From: Kerstersia similis
GTDB lineage: Bacteria > Pseudomonadota > Gammaproteobacteria > Burkholderiales > Burkholderiaceae_B
DNA: 55,971 bases
Direction of reading: 5' to 3'
Assembly (NCBI RefSeq): GCF_965139615.1
Contig: NZ_CBCSIQ010000027.1
Coordinates: forward strand, 1-55,971
Of this stretch, positions 48,675-55,971 are shown piece by piece; within the stretch, counting starts at the first letter, position 1, and every line of letters begins with the position of its first letter. The notes below the pieces were generated by a model that was not told the origin of the DNA, did not search any database, and was given only the letters and a program-made list of their open reading frames with translations. The position numbers and the translations under genes are program-made.

Positions 48675-50501
48675 ATGCCGAAGTCTGAAGCCCTGGAAAT
48701 CCTGCGGCGGGTCTTTGGCTACGAGTCATTCCGCGGCGAGCAGCAGGATATCGTCGAACATGTGATTGATGGCGGCGATGCGCTGGTCCTGATGCCCACC
48801 GGGGGCGGCAAGTCCATGTGCTATCAGATCCCCGCGCTGGTGCGCGAGGGAACGGGCATCGTCGTGTCTCCCTTGATTGCCTTGATGCAGGATCAGGTTG
48901 ATGCCTTGACCGAACTGGGTGTCAGTGCGGCGTATCTGAATTCGTCGCAGGATTGGCGCGAAGCCCGGGCGGTCGAGCAGCGTTTCCTGGCTGGCGAACT
49001 GGACTTGCTGTATGTGGCGCCGGAACGCCTGCTGACCGACCGTTGCCTGGATCTCTTGTCTCGTGGCCGGATTGCACTGTTTGCCATCGACGAGGCGCAT
49101 TGCGTCAGCCAGTGGGGGCATGATTTCCGTCCCGAGTATCTGGGTTTGTCCATGCTGCAGGAGCGCTGGCCGCAGGTGCCGCGCATTGCCCTGACGGCCA
49201 CGGCAACCGAAGAAACCCGTCGCGAGATCGCCCAGCGCCTGGCGCTGACCGAAGCGCGGCATTTTGTCTCCAGTTTCGACCGCCCGAATATCCGTTACCG
49301 CATTGTTGAAAAAGACGATGTCCGCCGTCAGTTGCTGGCCATGATTCGCGCCGAGCATGAAGGCGAGGCGGGTATCGTCTATTGCCTTTCGCGTGCACGG
49401 GTTGAGGAAACCGCTGATTTTCTTTGCCGTCAGGGCGTGCAAGCCTTGCCGTATCACGCCGGGCTGAGCCAGTCCGTGCGAGCGGAAAACCAGTCGCGCT
49501 TTTTGCGCGAGGACGGCTTGGTCATGGTGGCGACGATTGCTTTTGGCATGGGTATCGACAAGCCCGATGTGCGTTTCGTTGCGCACATCGACCTGCCCAA
49601 GTCCATTGAGGGCTACTACCAGGAAACCGGCAGGGCCGGGCGCGACGGCATGCCGGCCTCGGCTTGGCTGGCCTATGGTTTGCAGGATGTCGTGCAGCAG
49701 CGTCGCATGCTGGAAGAATCCCCTGGTGATGAAACCTTCAAGCGGCGCCAGGGGGCCAACCTGGATGCCATGTTGTCGCTGTGCGAAACCGTTTCCTGCC
49801 GGCGCCAGCAGTTGCTGGCCTATTTCGGCCAGCTCATCGGGCCTTGCGGCAATTGCGATACCTGCCTGGAGCCGCCCGAATCCTGGGATGGCACCGTGGC
49901 CGCGCAGAAATTGCTCTCCACGATTTACCGGCTCTGGCGCGAGCGCGGCCAGCGTTATGGCGCCGGACATATCATTGACATTCTGCGCGGCAAGCGCAGC
50001 GAGAAAATCACACAGCAGCAGCACGATACCCTGAGTGTTTTCGGTGTCGGTGCCGATATGTCGGACAAGGCCTGGCGCAGTGTGCTGCGTCAGTTGTTGG
50101 CGCAGGGCCTGGTCATGACCGATGCCGAAGGGTATGGCACGCTGGCCCTGACGGATGCCAGCCGGGCCGTGCTCAAGGGCGAGCGCCAGCTGATGTTGCG
50201 GCGCGAAAGCGAAAAAGCGCCCCGTGCCTCGCGTGCCGGTAGCAAGGCACGCCCGGCATTGCTGGATTTGCCGCCGGAAGCGCTCAAGATATTTGAGGCC
50301 TTGCGCGCCTGGCGAGCCGAGATCGCTCGCCATCATGGCGTACCGGCCTATGTGATTTTCCATGACGCCACGCTGCGCGAGATCGCTTTGCAGGCGCCCG
50401 ATTCCCTGGAAGACTTGGGGCAGATCAGCGGCGTGGGTAGCCGTAAGCTGGAAGCCTACGGCGAGGAAATTCTGCAACGGGTGCTGCAACCCGTGCTGTA
50501 G
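48675..50501 (+). CDS. recQ: RecQ ATP-dependent DNA helicase
   Basis: 608 residues. Superfamily 2 motifs: FRGEQQDIVEHVIDGGDALV, Walker A MPTGGGKSMCYQ (40-51), DEAH box AIDEAHCVSQWGHDFRPEY, ALTATAT, and motif VI QETGRAGRDG. The zinc site follows as C..C..C (SCRRQQLL...CGNCDTCLEP), then the RQC winged helix and an HRDC domain (about 530-605). RecQ unwinds DNA 3' to 5' in the RecF recombination pathway. The start MPKSEALEILRRVFGYESF matches the family; upstream in-frame codons would run through the palindrome. It is a single gene. Confidence 0.96.
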   Translation: MPKSEALEILRRVFGYESFRGEQQDIVEHVIDGGDALVLMPTGGGKSMCYQIPALVREGTGIVVSPLIALMQDQVDALTELGVSAAYLNSSQDWREARAVEQRFLAGELDLLYVAPERLLTDRCLDLLSRGRIALFAIDEAHCVSQWGHDFRPEYLGLSMLQERWPQVPRIALTATATEETRREIAQRLALTEARHFVSSFDRPNIRYRIVEKDDVRRQLLAMIRAEHEGEAGIVYCLSRARVEETADFLCRQGVQALPYHAGLSQSVRAENQSRFLREDGLVMVATIAFGMGIDKPDVRFVAHIDLPKSIEGYYQETGRAGRDGMPASAWLAYGLQDVVQQRRMLEESPGDETFKRRQGANLDAMLSLCETVSCRRQQLLAYFGQLIGPCGNCDTCLEPPESWDGTVAAQKLLSTIYRLWRERGQRYGAGHIIDILRGKRSEKITQQQHDTLSVFGVGADMSDKAWRSVLRQLLAQGLVMTDAEGYGTLALTDASRAVLKGERQLMLRRESEKAPRASRAGSKARPALLDLPPEALKIFEALRAWRAEIARHHGVPAYVIFHDATLREIALQAPDSLEDLGQISGVGSRKLEAYGEEILQRVLQPVL

Positions 50502-50575
50502 GCAGGCCCGCAGAGGCGGGAGCGCCCTGGGCGCAGGGCATGGGCAGAGTGATCCTGCCCGGCCGGGTGTACAGG

Positions 50576-50596
50576 CCCTGCGCGAGAGGCGCAGGG
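50576..50596. terminator. 8-bp GC hairpin between convergent recQ and carbonic anhydrase genes
   Basis: CCCTGCGC, loop GAGAG, GCGCAGGG in the 102-base convergent gap. No T run on either strand. Confidence 0.4.
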
Positions 50597-50603
50597 TGGG
50601 CGT

Positions 50604-51281
50604 TCAGTCGTCTGCCTGTTGTTGCAGGGCAGCGATGGCTTCGTCTTCCAGCACCGGCAGAAAACCGCCGCTTTCCGCGTCGCGCAGGAACAGCAGGCCA
50701 GTTGCCACGCCAAAATAGGTGCCATGCAGCTTGAGCGTGCCAGCCTCTACCCGTTTGCGGATCGACGGAAACGTCATCAGGTTTTTCAGGCTGTGCTCGA
50801 TGACGGCCAGTTCCAGCTTGCGCAGCGCATCCGGACGTTCTGCCGGCAGCGTTCCCAGGCGCTCGGCCGTCGTAGCAATCTGGGACATCCACTTGCCGAT
50901 GAAGTTGCCTGCCGTCAGCGGCTGGGCATTATCGTAGAAAGACGCGATGCCGCCGCAGGAAGCGTGGCCCAACACGACAATGTGCTTGACCTCCAGCCCT
51001 TCCACCGCGAATTCGATGGCAGCGCTGGTGCCGTGGTAGGACTCGGAATCAGGTTCGTAGGGGGGGACCAGATTGGCGACGTTGCGGACGACGAACAGTT
51101 CGCCGGGGCCGGCATCAAAAATCACTTCCGGAGAGACCCGGGAATCACAGCAACCAATCACCAGGATTTCCGGGTGCTGGCCTTTTTCTGCGAGGTTCTT
51201 GTAGCGTTTTCGTTCACTCGGAAAGCGGCCGGAGAGGAACGAGCGATAGCCTTCAGTGAGGCGTTTGGGGAAATTTCGCAT
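50604..51281 (-). CDS. beta-class carbonic anhydrase
   Basis: 225 residues from ATG 51281 (MRNFPKRLTEGYRSF). Zinc ligands are C44, D46 with R48 (GCCDSRV), H106 and C109 (GHASCGG), the standard beta-class set. It interconverts CO2 and bicarbonate, supplying bicarbonate for carboxylases. An in-frame ATG ten codons upstream is possible; neither start has a strong Shine-Dalgarno sequence. It follows the XRE-cupin regulator on the same strand after 48 bases, so it could belong to a transcript that begins in the tol-pal region. Confidence 0.93.
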   Translation of the reverse strand: MRNFPKRLTEGYRSFLSGRFPSERKRYKNLAEKGQHPEILVIGCCDSRVSPEVIFDAGPGELFVVRNVANLVPPYEPDSESYHGTSAAIEFAVEGLEVKHIVVLGHASCGGIASFYDNAQPLTAGNFIGKWMSQIATTAERLGTLPAERPDALRKLELAVIEHSLKNLMTFPSIRKRVEAGTLKLHGTYFGVATGLLFLRDAESGGFLPVLEDEAIAALQQQADD

Positions 51282-51329
51282 GGAAAGTATCGTGTGTGAA
51301 AGCCATGCCATTGTAAAACGCGGCCGTCG

Positions 51330-52004
51330 TCAGCGCGAGCCGACGACGAGGACTTCTGCATCCTGACGGCTGACCGTACGCATGCGGTGCGGCAGGGTGG
51401 CGTCGAAATAGACGGCATCGCCGCTTTCCAGGCGCCACACGCGCGAACCCACCATGAGTTCGACCGCGCCATGGATGACCAGCATGAACTCTTCGCCTTC
51501 ATGCGGTTGGGCCGCCTGGCGATCCGGAAACTCGCGCGGCGGGATGACCACGACGGGTTGCATCGAGCGGATACGGCGTTTGCCGGCCAGCGCCTGATAG
51601 TGGTACCCCAGCGAGCTGCCCGTGCGTATCATGGGCTGGCGGTCGGCCACACGCACGACGCTCACGATTTCGTCCAGGCCTTCCGGGCCGGAGCCCAGCA
51701 GCTGGTCTCGCGTCAGGCCGTAGGCGTGCGCGAGCAGCTGGATCGTGGTGTCGGAAGGGTTGCTGAGGCCGCGTTCCAGTTTGGAAAGGTAGCTGCGGGT
51801 CAGGTTGGTGCGCAGCGCCAGCGCAGCCAGCGACAGCTGGTGCTGGCGGCGCAAGGTACGCAGCCGGAACGGCAGGTCTATGAGGGTATAGCGCGGGTCT
51901 TCACGATGGGAGCCCGCTGCAGCGGGAGCGTCCAGGTGCCGGTCGGTGCTGGCCGCCGCAGCGGCATGCCGGGCATCAGACGATGTATCTCTTGAGGCTG
52001 GCAA
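51330..52004 (-). CDS. XRE-family regulator with C-terminal cupin domain
   Basis: 224 residues. A low-complexity Ala-rich N terminus (about 1-40) may be partly untranslated. The helix-turn-helix follows (LRTLRRQHQLSLAALALRTN, LTRSYLSKLERGLSNPSDTT), then the cupin (HEGEEFMLVIHGAVELMVG, LESGDAVYFDATLPHRM). It is the second such regulator in the window and is not closely related to the first. It starts 4 bases after the cpoB stop, which suggests co-transcription with tol-pal. The target is unknown; the close carbonic anhydrase gene downstream is one candidate. Confidence 0.87.
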   Translation of the reverse strand: MPASRDTSSDARHAAAAASTDRHLDAPAAAGSHREDPRYTLIDLPFRLRTLRRQHQLSLAALALRTNLTRSYLSKLERGLSNPSDTTIQLLAHAYGLTRDQLLGSGPEGLDEIVSVVRVADRQPMIRTGSSLGYHYQALAGKRRIRSMQPVVVIPPREFPDRQAAQPHEGEEFMLVIHGAVELMVGSRVWRLESGDAVYFDATLPHRMRTVSRQDAEVLVVGSR

Positions 52005-52008
52005 GGTA

Positions 52009-52698
52009 TCAGAGCAGTTGCAGGCGCTTGGCGGCGGTTTCTGCCGCTGGCGTCGAGGGGTAGTCTTTGACGATGCGCTGCAGTGCCGTCTTGGCGCCGG
52101 CGCGATCGTTCAGTTCAACTTTGCTGCCGGCAATGACCAGCAGCGCATCCGGCGCGCGCTGGCTGCTCGGGAAGTTGTTGACCATCTCTTCGAGCAATGT
52201 CACCGCTCCCTTGTAATCCTTCTGTGCATAGCGGCTGCTGCCCTGATAGAACCTGGCGCTGGGCGCCAGCGTGCTGGCAGGGTACAGCACGACAAATGCG
52301 TTCAGCGCTTCGGAGGCTTCATCGTACTGGCCGTTGCGGAACAGATTGATCGCGCCCTCATAGGCGGCCTGCTCTTGAGGATCGGCGGCACTGTCCTCGG
52401 TATTCTGGGCAGGCTTGGGCGCGCTTTGTTCCATGGCTTGCTGGGCCGAGCGCGAAGCGTGTTCGACCTGATCGCGCAAACGCATGACTTCCAGTTGCAG
52501 GGAGTCAATCTGATCAGCCAGTTGCAATTGCGCGCGCTGGTTCTGTTCGGTCAGCTGGCGCAATTGCTGGCGCAGTTCCAGGATGGCGCGTCGCGCATCG
52601 TCATCCGCAAAGGCATGGGCCGTCAGCGGTGCTGCCATTGTCGCCAGAATGCAGGCTGACAACAGGCGCTTGCGCAGGGATGAAGTCGATACGGTCAT
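52009..52698 (-). CDS. cpoB: CpoB (YbgF), Tol-Pal-associated division coordinator
   Basis: 229 residues from ATG 52698. AGGAG lies 10 bases upstream; a GTG two codons earlier would be too close to it. Signal peptide (SACILATMAAPLTAHA), a coiled-coil stretch for trimerisation (DDARRAILELRQQLRQL ... QIDSLQLEVMRLRDQVEHA), a linker, then TPR repeats (AYEGAINLFRNGQYDEA, ASEALNAFVVLYPASTLAP, AVTLLEEMVNNFPSSQRAPD). CpoB sits in the periplasm with TolA and couples outer-membrane constriction to PBP1B septal synthesis. It lies downstream of pal, its standard position. Confidence 0.93.
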   Translation of the reverse strand: MTVSTSSLRKRLLSACILATMAAPLTAHAFADDDARRAILELRQQLRQLTEQNQRAQLQLADQIDSLQLEVMRLRDQVEHASRSAQQAMEQSAPKPAQNTEDSAADPQEQAAYEGAINLFRNGQYDEASEALNAFVVLYPASTLAPSARFYQGSSRYAQKDYKGAVTLLEEMVNNFPSSQRAPDALLVIAGSKVELNDRAGAKTALQRIVKDYPSTPAAETAAKRLQLL

Positions 52699-52727
52699 GA
52701 TCACGATGCTCCTGGATCTGAAGGAAA

Positions 52728-52747
52728 GGCGCGCCCGAGGGCGCGCC
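52728..52747. other. perfect hairpin between pal and cpoB
   Basis: GGCGCGCC, loop CGAG, GGCGCGCC. An 8-bp all-GC stem in the 56-base gap, 7 bases after the pal stop. Lacking a T tract, it is probably an mRNA-stability or partial-termination element that favours pal over cpoB. Confidence 0.5.
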
Positions 52748-52754
52748 GTAGGGC

Positions 52755-53279
52755 TTAGCGGCGATACTGGATATCGACGCGGCGGTTTTCAGCGTAGTCG
52801 GCTTCGGTATTGCCGGTGCTGCGCGGTTTTTCCTTGCCGAAGCTGATGGTTTCGATCTGTGCGTCATTGACGCCCAGCAGAGTCATCATGCGGCGCACGG
52901 CTTCGGCGCGGCGCTGACCCAGGGCCAGGTTGTACTCGGCGCCGCCACGGGCGTCGGTATTGCCTTCCAGCACGACTTGCTGGTTGCCGTTGGCGCGCAG
53001 GTAGCCGGCGTGCGTTTCGATCAATTCACGGTATTGCTCGGGCACGGCATAGCTGTCGAAATCGAAGAACACCGAGCGTTGCTGGGCGAGCACGCTTTGC
53101 GGGTTGAACGGATCGAGGATTTGGCCGGAGGCGCTGCCGCCACCGATGGCACCCGTGGAGGAACCGTTCGAACCTTGACCGGCGCTGGTAGCGGAGTCAT
53201 CGAGCGGCACGCTGCTGCAGGCTGCAAGCGCTGCACTCAGTGCCAGCAAAGAGGAGAATTTGACGAAGCGCGATCTCAT
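52755..53279 (-). CDS. pal: Pal, peptidoglycan-associated lipoprotein
   Basis: 174 residues. Lipoprotein signal with lipobox LAAC and lipidated C21, a Gly/Ser linker (about 30-55), then an OmpA-like peptidoglycan-binding domain (VFFDFDSYAVP, VVLEGNTDARGGAEYNLALGQRRAEAV with the binding D and R). Pal anchors the outer membrane to peptidoglycan and binds TolB. AAGGA just before the ATG supports the start. It follows tolB after 159 bases that may include its own promoter. Confidence 0.96.
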   Translation of the reverse strand: MRSRFVKFSSLLALSAALAACSSVPLDDSATSAGQGSNGSSTGAIGGGSASGQILDPFNPQSVLAQQRSVFFDFDSYAVPEQYRELIETHAGYLRANGNQQVVLEGNTDARGGAEYNLALGQRRAEAVRRMMTLLGVNDAQIETISFGKEKPRSTGNTEADYAENRRVDIQYRR

Positions 53280-53438
53280 GATATTTCCTTAAATCAGATA
53301 GGGGAGATACACACGTTTGTAAGCATGGTGCCAATAAACTTGCCTGCCCTGGTGCTGCACGGCGGGAGGGCCATCAAGGTGCAGCGGCTCAGGCAGGCTG
53401 ATTCCATTGGCATGTTAGCCATGGCCAGTAGTCATTAA

Positions 53439-54764
53439 TTACTGCGGAAACGGTCCCCAGGTTGGCTCGCGGACTTCTCCGTTCAATACGGAGAGCGTCT
53501 GGCGGACGCGGCCATCGCTGGATACGGCCGACAGTACCCCGCGACCACCATTTACGGCAGCGTACAACACTTGCTGGCCGTTGGGGGAGAAGCTGGGGGA
53601 CTGGTCGTCGCTGCCGTTGGTCAGCAGCGTTTCCGTTCCCGTGGCCAAGTCAAGCATAGCGACCCGGAAACCGCCTTCGCGCCTCGAAATGTACAGCAAG
53701 CGCCGTCCGTCGGGGGAAACCCTCGGAGAAATGTTGTAATTTCCGTTGAATGTGACACGACGAGTGTTGCTCCCATCCAAATTTACCTGGTAAATCTGGG
53801 GGCTGCCGGCCCGGTCGCTGGTGAAGTAAATGCTTTGACCATCCGGGGCGAACACAGGTTCCGTATCAATCAGCGGCGAGCGTGTGACGCGGCGCAGGTT
53901 GGAGCCGTCCGCATTCACGACGTAAACCTGCGACAGGCCGTCACGCGTCAGCACGACTGCCAGCTGGTTGCCGTCGGGCGACCAGGCTGGGGCGGAGTTG
54001 CTGCCCTTGTAGTTGGCGACGGCATGGCGTTCGCGGGTGGCCAGGGTGTGGGAATAGACGACGGGTTTGCCGGATTCGAAGCTGACATAGGCCAGCTTCT
54101 TGCCGTCGGGCGACCAGGTCGGTGAAATGATGGGTTCACGCGAACGCAGCGCGACGCGCGGGTTTTGGCCATCGGCATCGGCAATCTGGAGCTCGTAGGT
54201 ATTGCCCTGTTTCAGTACATAGGCCAGGCGGGTGGAGAAAACGCCGCGCACGCCGGTGATCTTTTCATAGATGCGATCCGCGATCTGGTGGGCGATGCGG
54301 CGCAGCTCCGGCGCCGTGCCGGAAAAGACCGCCGCGTCCAGCTGGGAGGCCAGAACGGTATCGACCAGATGGTAGCGAACCTCATAGCGGCCACCGACTT
54401 GTGTCACGGTGCCGTAGGCCAGGGTATCGGCGCCACGGTCGCGCCATTCGGCGAAGTTGATTTCATCGCCCGAACGCGGTTGTGCCGCACCCGTGGAGAT
54501 CAGGCGGAATTGGCCGGTGCGGGACAGGTCGGCACGGATGACCTGGGAGATTTCACGGCCGGCCGGATCATCGCTGAAATCGGCAATGGCGATGGGGTAC
54601 TGCTGTGCGCCGGTACCGGAAATATCGACGCGCAACTGGGCATGGGCGGCCGGCAGGGCCAGGAACATGGCAGCCAGTACCAGCAGGCCGAGCAGACCTT
54701 GCATCCAGCTTGCCAGCAGATTCTGCTGGTTTCGGTAGGCCAGTATGAGAGGCGGGAAAGTCAT
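53439..54764 (-). CDS. tolB: TolB, periplasmic beta-propeller of the Tol-Pal system
   Basis: 441 residues. AGGAG lies 9 bases before ATG 54764. The signal is unusually long (LLGLLVLAAMFLALPAAHA ends at about 42), so the ATG 20 codons later is an alternative. The mature N-terminal domain (LRVDISGTGAQQYPIAIADF) is followed by a six-bladed propeller with repeated SPDGKKLAYVS-like blades (SPTWSPDGKKLAYV, APAWSPDGNQLAVV, EPVFAPDGQSIYFTS, SPRVSPDGRRLLYIS, SPSFSPNGQQVLYA). TolB shuttles between Pal and TolA during division. Confidence 0.96.
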   Translation of the reverse strand: MTFPPLILAYRNQQNLLASWMQGLLGLLVLAAMFLALPAAHAQLRVDISGTGAQQYPIAIADFSDDPAGREISQVIRADLSRTGQFRLISTGAAQPRSGDEINFAEWRDRGADTLAYGTVTQVGGRYEVRYHLVDTVLASQLDAAVFSGTAPELRRIAHQIADRIYEKITGVRGVFSTRLAYVLKQGNTYELQIADADGQNPRVALRSREPIISPTWSPDGKKLAYVSFESGKPVVYSHTLATRERHAVANYKGSNSAPAWSPDGNQLAVVLTRDGLSQVYVVNADGSNLRRVTRSPLIDTEPVFAPDGQSIYFTSDRAGSPQIYQVNLDGSNTRRVTFNGNYNISPRVSPDGRRLLYISRREGGFRVAMLDLATGTETLLTNGSDDQSPSFSPNGQQVLYAAVNGGRGVLSAVSSDGRVRQTLSVLNGEVREPTWGPFPQ

Positions 54765-54783
54765 GTTGATGTGCTCCTGATCT

Positions 54784-54915
54784 TCAATCGTATAGACGAT
54801 AGCTTACATCTATCGTTGCAGGGTATTTGCCGGTGGTTGGCGGAAAACCTGCCATGTTTGCATGGCGGCCACGGCAAGTTCCGGGTCTGTCGCGGACGGT
54901 GCCCTGCCGGTTAGA
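54784..54915 (-). pseudogene. frameshifted remnant of a second TolA/TonB-like C-terminal domain
   Basis: Between tolA and tolB, the minus strand ends with GFPPTTGKYPATIDVSYRLYD then a stop, which matches the end of TolA (SFPRPPSGKYPERIDVIYRPND). The frame just before it, shifted by one base, reads DPELAVAAMQTWQVF, which fits the helix before that strand in TolA/TonB domains (FDRAVETGIRRCSF). One extra T in the TTTT run at about 54844-54847 would join them into one continuous domain end. Upstream similarity fades and a strong hairpin lies at 54983-55015. It has no start of its own. A decayed tandem duplication is the simplest reading; a sequence error in an intact gene is less likely. Confidence 0.55.
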
Positions 54916-54982
54916 CAGGATACCGTGTGTCGGGTTCGGCATGTGTGACGCCGCTGTCACGATTGCTTGCTTCGGTATCACT

Positions 54983-55015
54983 GGCAGCGCAGCCTCGGCA
55001 AGAGGCTGCGCTGCC
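54983..55015. terminator. 14-bp hairpin downstream of tolA
   Basis: GGCAGCGCAGCCTC and GAGGCTGCGCTGCC pair perfectly around a 5-base loop, 47 bases after the tolA stop. No T run follows on the minus strand. The stem may protect the tolA 3' end or slow transcription towards tolB. Confidence 0.5.
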
Positions 55016-55061
55016 GGAGCAGGCAACGGGACGGAGCGGGTCAGGGCATGCCGGGTTGCCA

Positions 55062-55971
55062 TCAATCGTTCGGACGATAAATGACGTCGATCCGTTCCGG
55101 ATACTTGCCGGAAGGCGGTCGTGGGAAGCTGCAACGGCGGATGCCGGTTTCCACGGCCCGGTCGAAGGTCGGAATGCCTGAGGAACGCCGCAGGCCGACA
55201 TTGAGAACCTGGCCGCTCTGGTTCAACTGCACAACGAATTCGGCAGCCGGGTTGCCACCGCGCAGTTGTTCTGCTGTCGGATGGAACGACACGCCGGCCT
55301 TGATGCAGGCACGCACCTGGGCGGCATAGCCGCTGTCATCGCCGCCGCCGGCCTGATTGCGGTTGGCCGTGCCGCCGGGCAGGCCGGCAGCGCCCAGGAC
55401 GTCGCCACGCATGGCGTCGCGCAGCTGGCGATCACGTTCCGCCTTGGCTTCGGCTGCCTTGCGTGCCGCCTCGGCCTTGCGTGCTTCTTCCGCTTTGCGG
55501 GCCTCTTCGGCGCGGCGAGCCTGTTCCGCGCGACGGGCTTCTTCGGCTTTCCTGGCGTCTTCAGCTTTTTTGGCTTCTTCCGCCTTGCGAGCCTCTTCAG
55601 CGCGTCTGGCTTCCTCGGCACGGCGGGCTTCGGCCGCGCGCCGCGCTTCTTCTGCCTTGCGGGCTTCCTCGGCCTTACGGGCGTCCTCGGCCTTTTTGGC
55701 TTCCTCCGCACGGCGGGCTTCTTCCGCCTTGCGCGTTTCTTCGGCACGCCGCGCCTCTTCCGCTCGGCGGGCTTCCTGCGCCCGGCGGGTTTCTTCGGCC
55801 TTGCGTGCTTCTTCTTCCTTGCGCGCTTCCTCTGCCTTGCGTGCGGCTTCCGCACGGCGAGCCTCTTCGGCTTTGCGTGCTTCCTCGGCCTTGCGTTTTT
55901 CCTCAAGGGCGATTTCCGGGTCTGGCACCTGCTCTTCCGGCGGTTTGGGCGGCGGAGGAGGGGGCGGCGGA
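55062..55971 (-). CDS. tolA: TolA, Tol-Pal energy-transducing protein (5' end outside window)
   Basis: The 3' 302 codons; the gene continues past the window edge, so the N-terminal membrane anchor is not seen. The first visible residues are a polyproline run then KPPEEQVPDPEIALEE. A long Ala/Glu/Arg/Lys helix follows (about 150 residues of EARRAEE-like repeats, domain II), then the globular domain III: GYAAQVRACIKAGVSFHP, AAEFVVQLNQSGQVLNVGL, FDRAVETGIRRCSFPRPPSGKYPERIDVIYRPND (split by motifs), with the paired cysteines of TolA. TolA spans the periplasm and uses the proton motive force through TolQR to pull Pal and TolB during constriction. The gene order tolA-tolB-pal-cpoB is standard. Confidence 0.94.
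   Translation of the reverse strand, partial: PPPPPPPPKPPEEQVPDPEIALEEKRKAEEARKAEEARRAEAARKAEEARKEEEARKAEETRRAQEARRAEEARRAEETRKAEEARRAEEAKKAEDARKAEEARKAEEARRAAEARRAEEARRAEEARKAEEAKKAEDARKAEEARRAEQARRAEEARKAEEARKAEAARKAAEAKAERDRQLRDAMRGDVLGAAGLPGGTANRNQAGGGDDSGYAAQVRACIKAGVSFHPTAEQLRGGNPAAEFVVQLNQSGQVLNVGLRRSSGIPTFDRAVETGIRRCSFPRPPSGKYPERIDVIYRPND

Noticed and set aside
48726..50489. 587-codon minus-strand frame opposite recQ
   Set aside because: Antisense shadow of recQ; the plus-strand frame has all helicase motifs and the minus frame none.

Overview
The window is a dense stretch of gammaless, GC-rich (roughly 60 % by eye) proteobacterial chromosome. Gene content and protein style (double-length UvrA, minCDE-yajQ behind glnS, EfeUOB iron uptake, cupin-XRE regulators, dadA-alr, Tol-Pal) point to a betaproteobacterium of the order Burkholderiales, most likely family Alcaligenaceae (Bordetella/Achromobacter/Kerstersia/Alcaligenes relatives). 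The genus cannot be fixed from the sequence alone. I saw no rRNA, tRNA, insertion sequence, prophage or CRISPR array; this looks like core chromosome with some unusual members.

Layout. 1-5 kb: macAB efflux genes, then tcdA (tRNA modification), converging on a pabC-like lyase, pabB and a giant 1901-residue UvrA, all three minus-strand and translationally coupled, with a LexA-type SOS box upstream of uvrA. 12-19 kb: a DUF423 membrane protein, a MarR regulator, and a four-gene branched-chain amino-acid-type ABC importer in which permease and ATPase are fused, converging on brnQ. 20-23 kb: a DadA-like oxidase and an ornithine-cyclodeaminase-family reductase, divergent from an XRE-cupin regulator with strong operator-like repeats between them. 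23.4 kb: an isolated 42-residue basic protein with its own promoter, structured leader and terminator. 23.8-28.2 kb: an EfeUOB ferrous-iron operon in which EfeU carries a fused cupredoxin and a degenerate imelysin-like domain. 28-36 kb: an acidic hypothetical protein, ettA, alr, dadA, an APC permease, and a divergent Lrp-type regulator (D-/L-alanine catabolism). 35.8-38.2 kb: a large GDPD lipoprotein. 38-42.5 kb: glnS-minC-minD-minE-yajQ. 42.8-45.2 kb: a divergent cytochrome bd-type gene pair. 45-48.5 kb: an OmpR/EnvZ-like two-component system and a solitary usher-like outer-membrane protein. 48.6-52 kb: recQ, a beta-carbonic anhydrase and a second XRE-cupin regulator. 52-56 kb: cpoB, pal, tolB and the 3' part of tolA (cut by the window edge).

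The most unusual items are: (i) the CydAB-like pair, whose subunit I keeps the high-spin haem ligands (H21, E380) but has lost the haem b558 ligands, both helix-III glutamates and the quinol-site residues; (ii) the EfeU-cupredoxin-pseudo-imelysin fusion beside an intact imelysin protein; (iii) a frameshifted remnant of a second TolA/TonB-like C-terminal domain between tolA and tolB; (iv) the 42-residue basic protein unit; (v) a well-formed intrinsic terminator inside the min operon. All functional statements come from reading the sequence and from family knowledge; no database search was possible.
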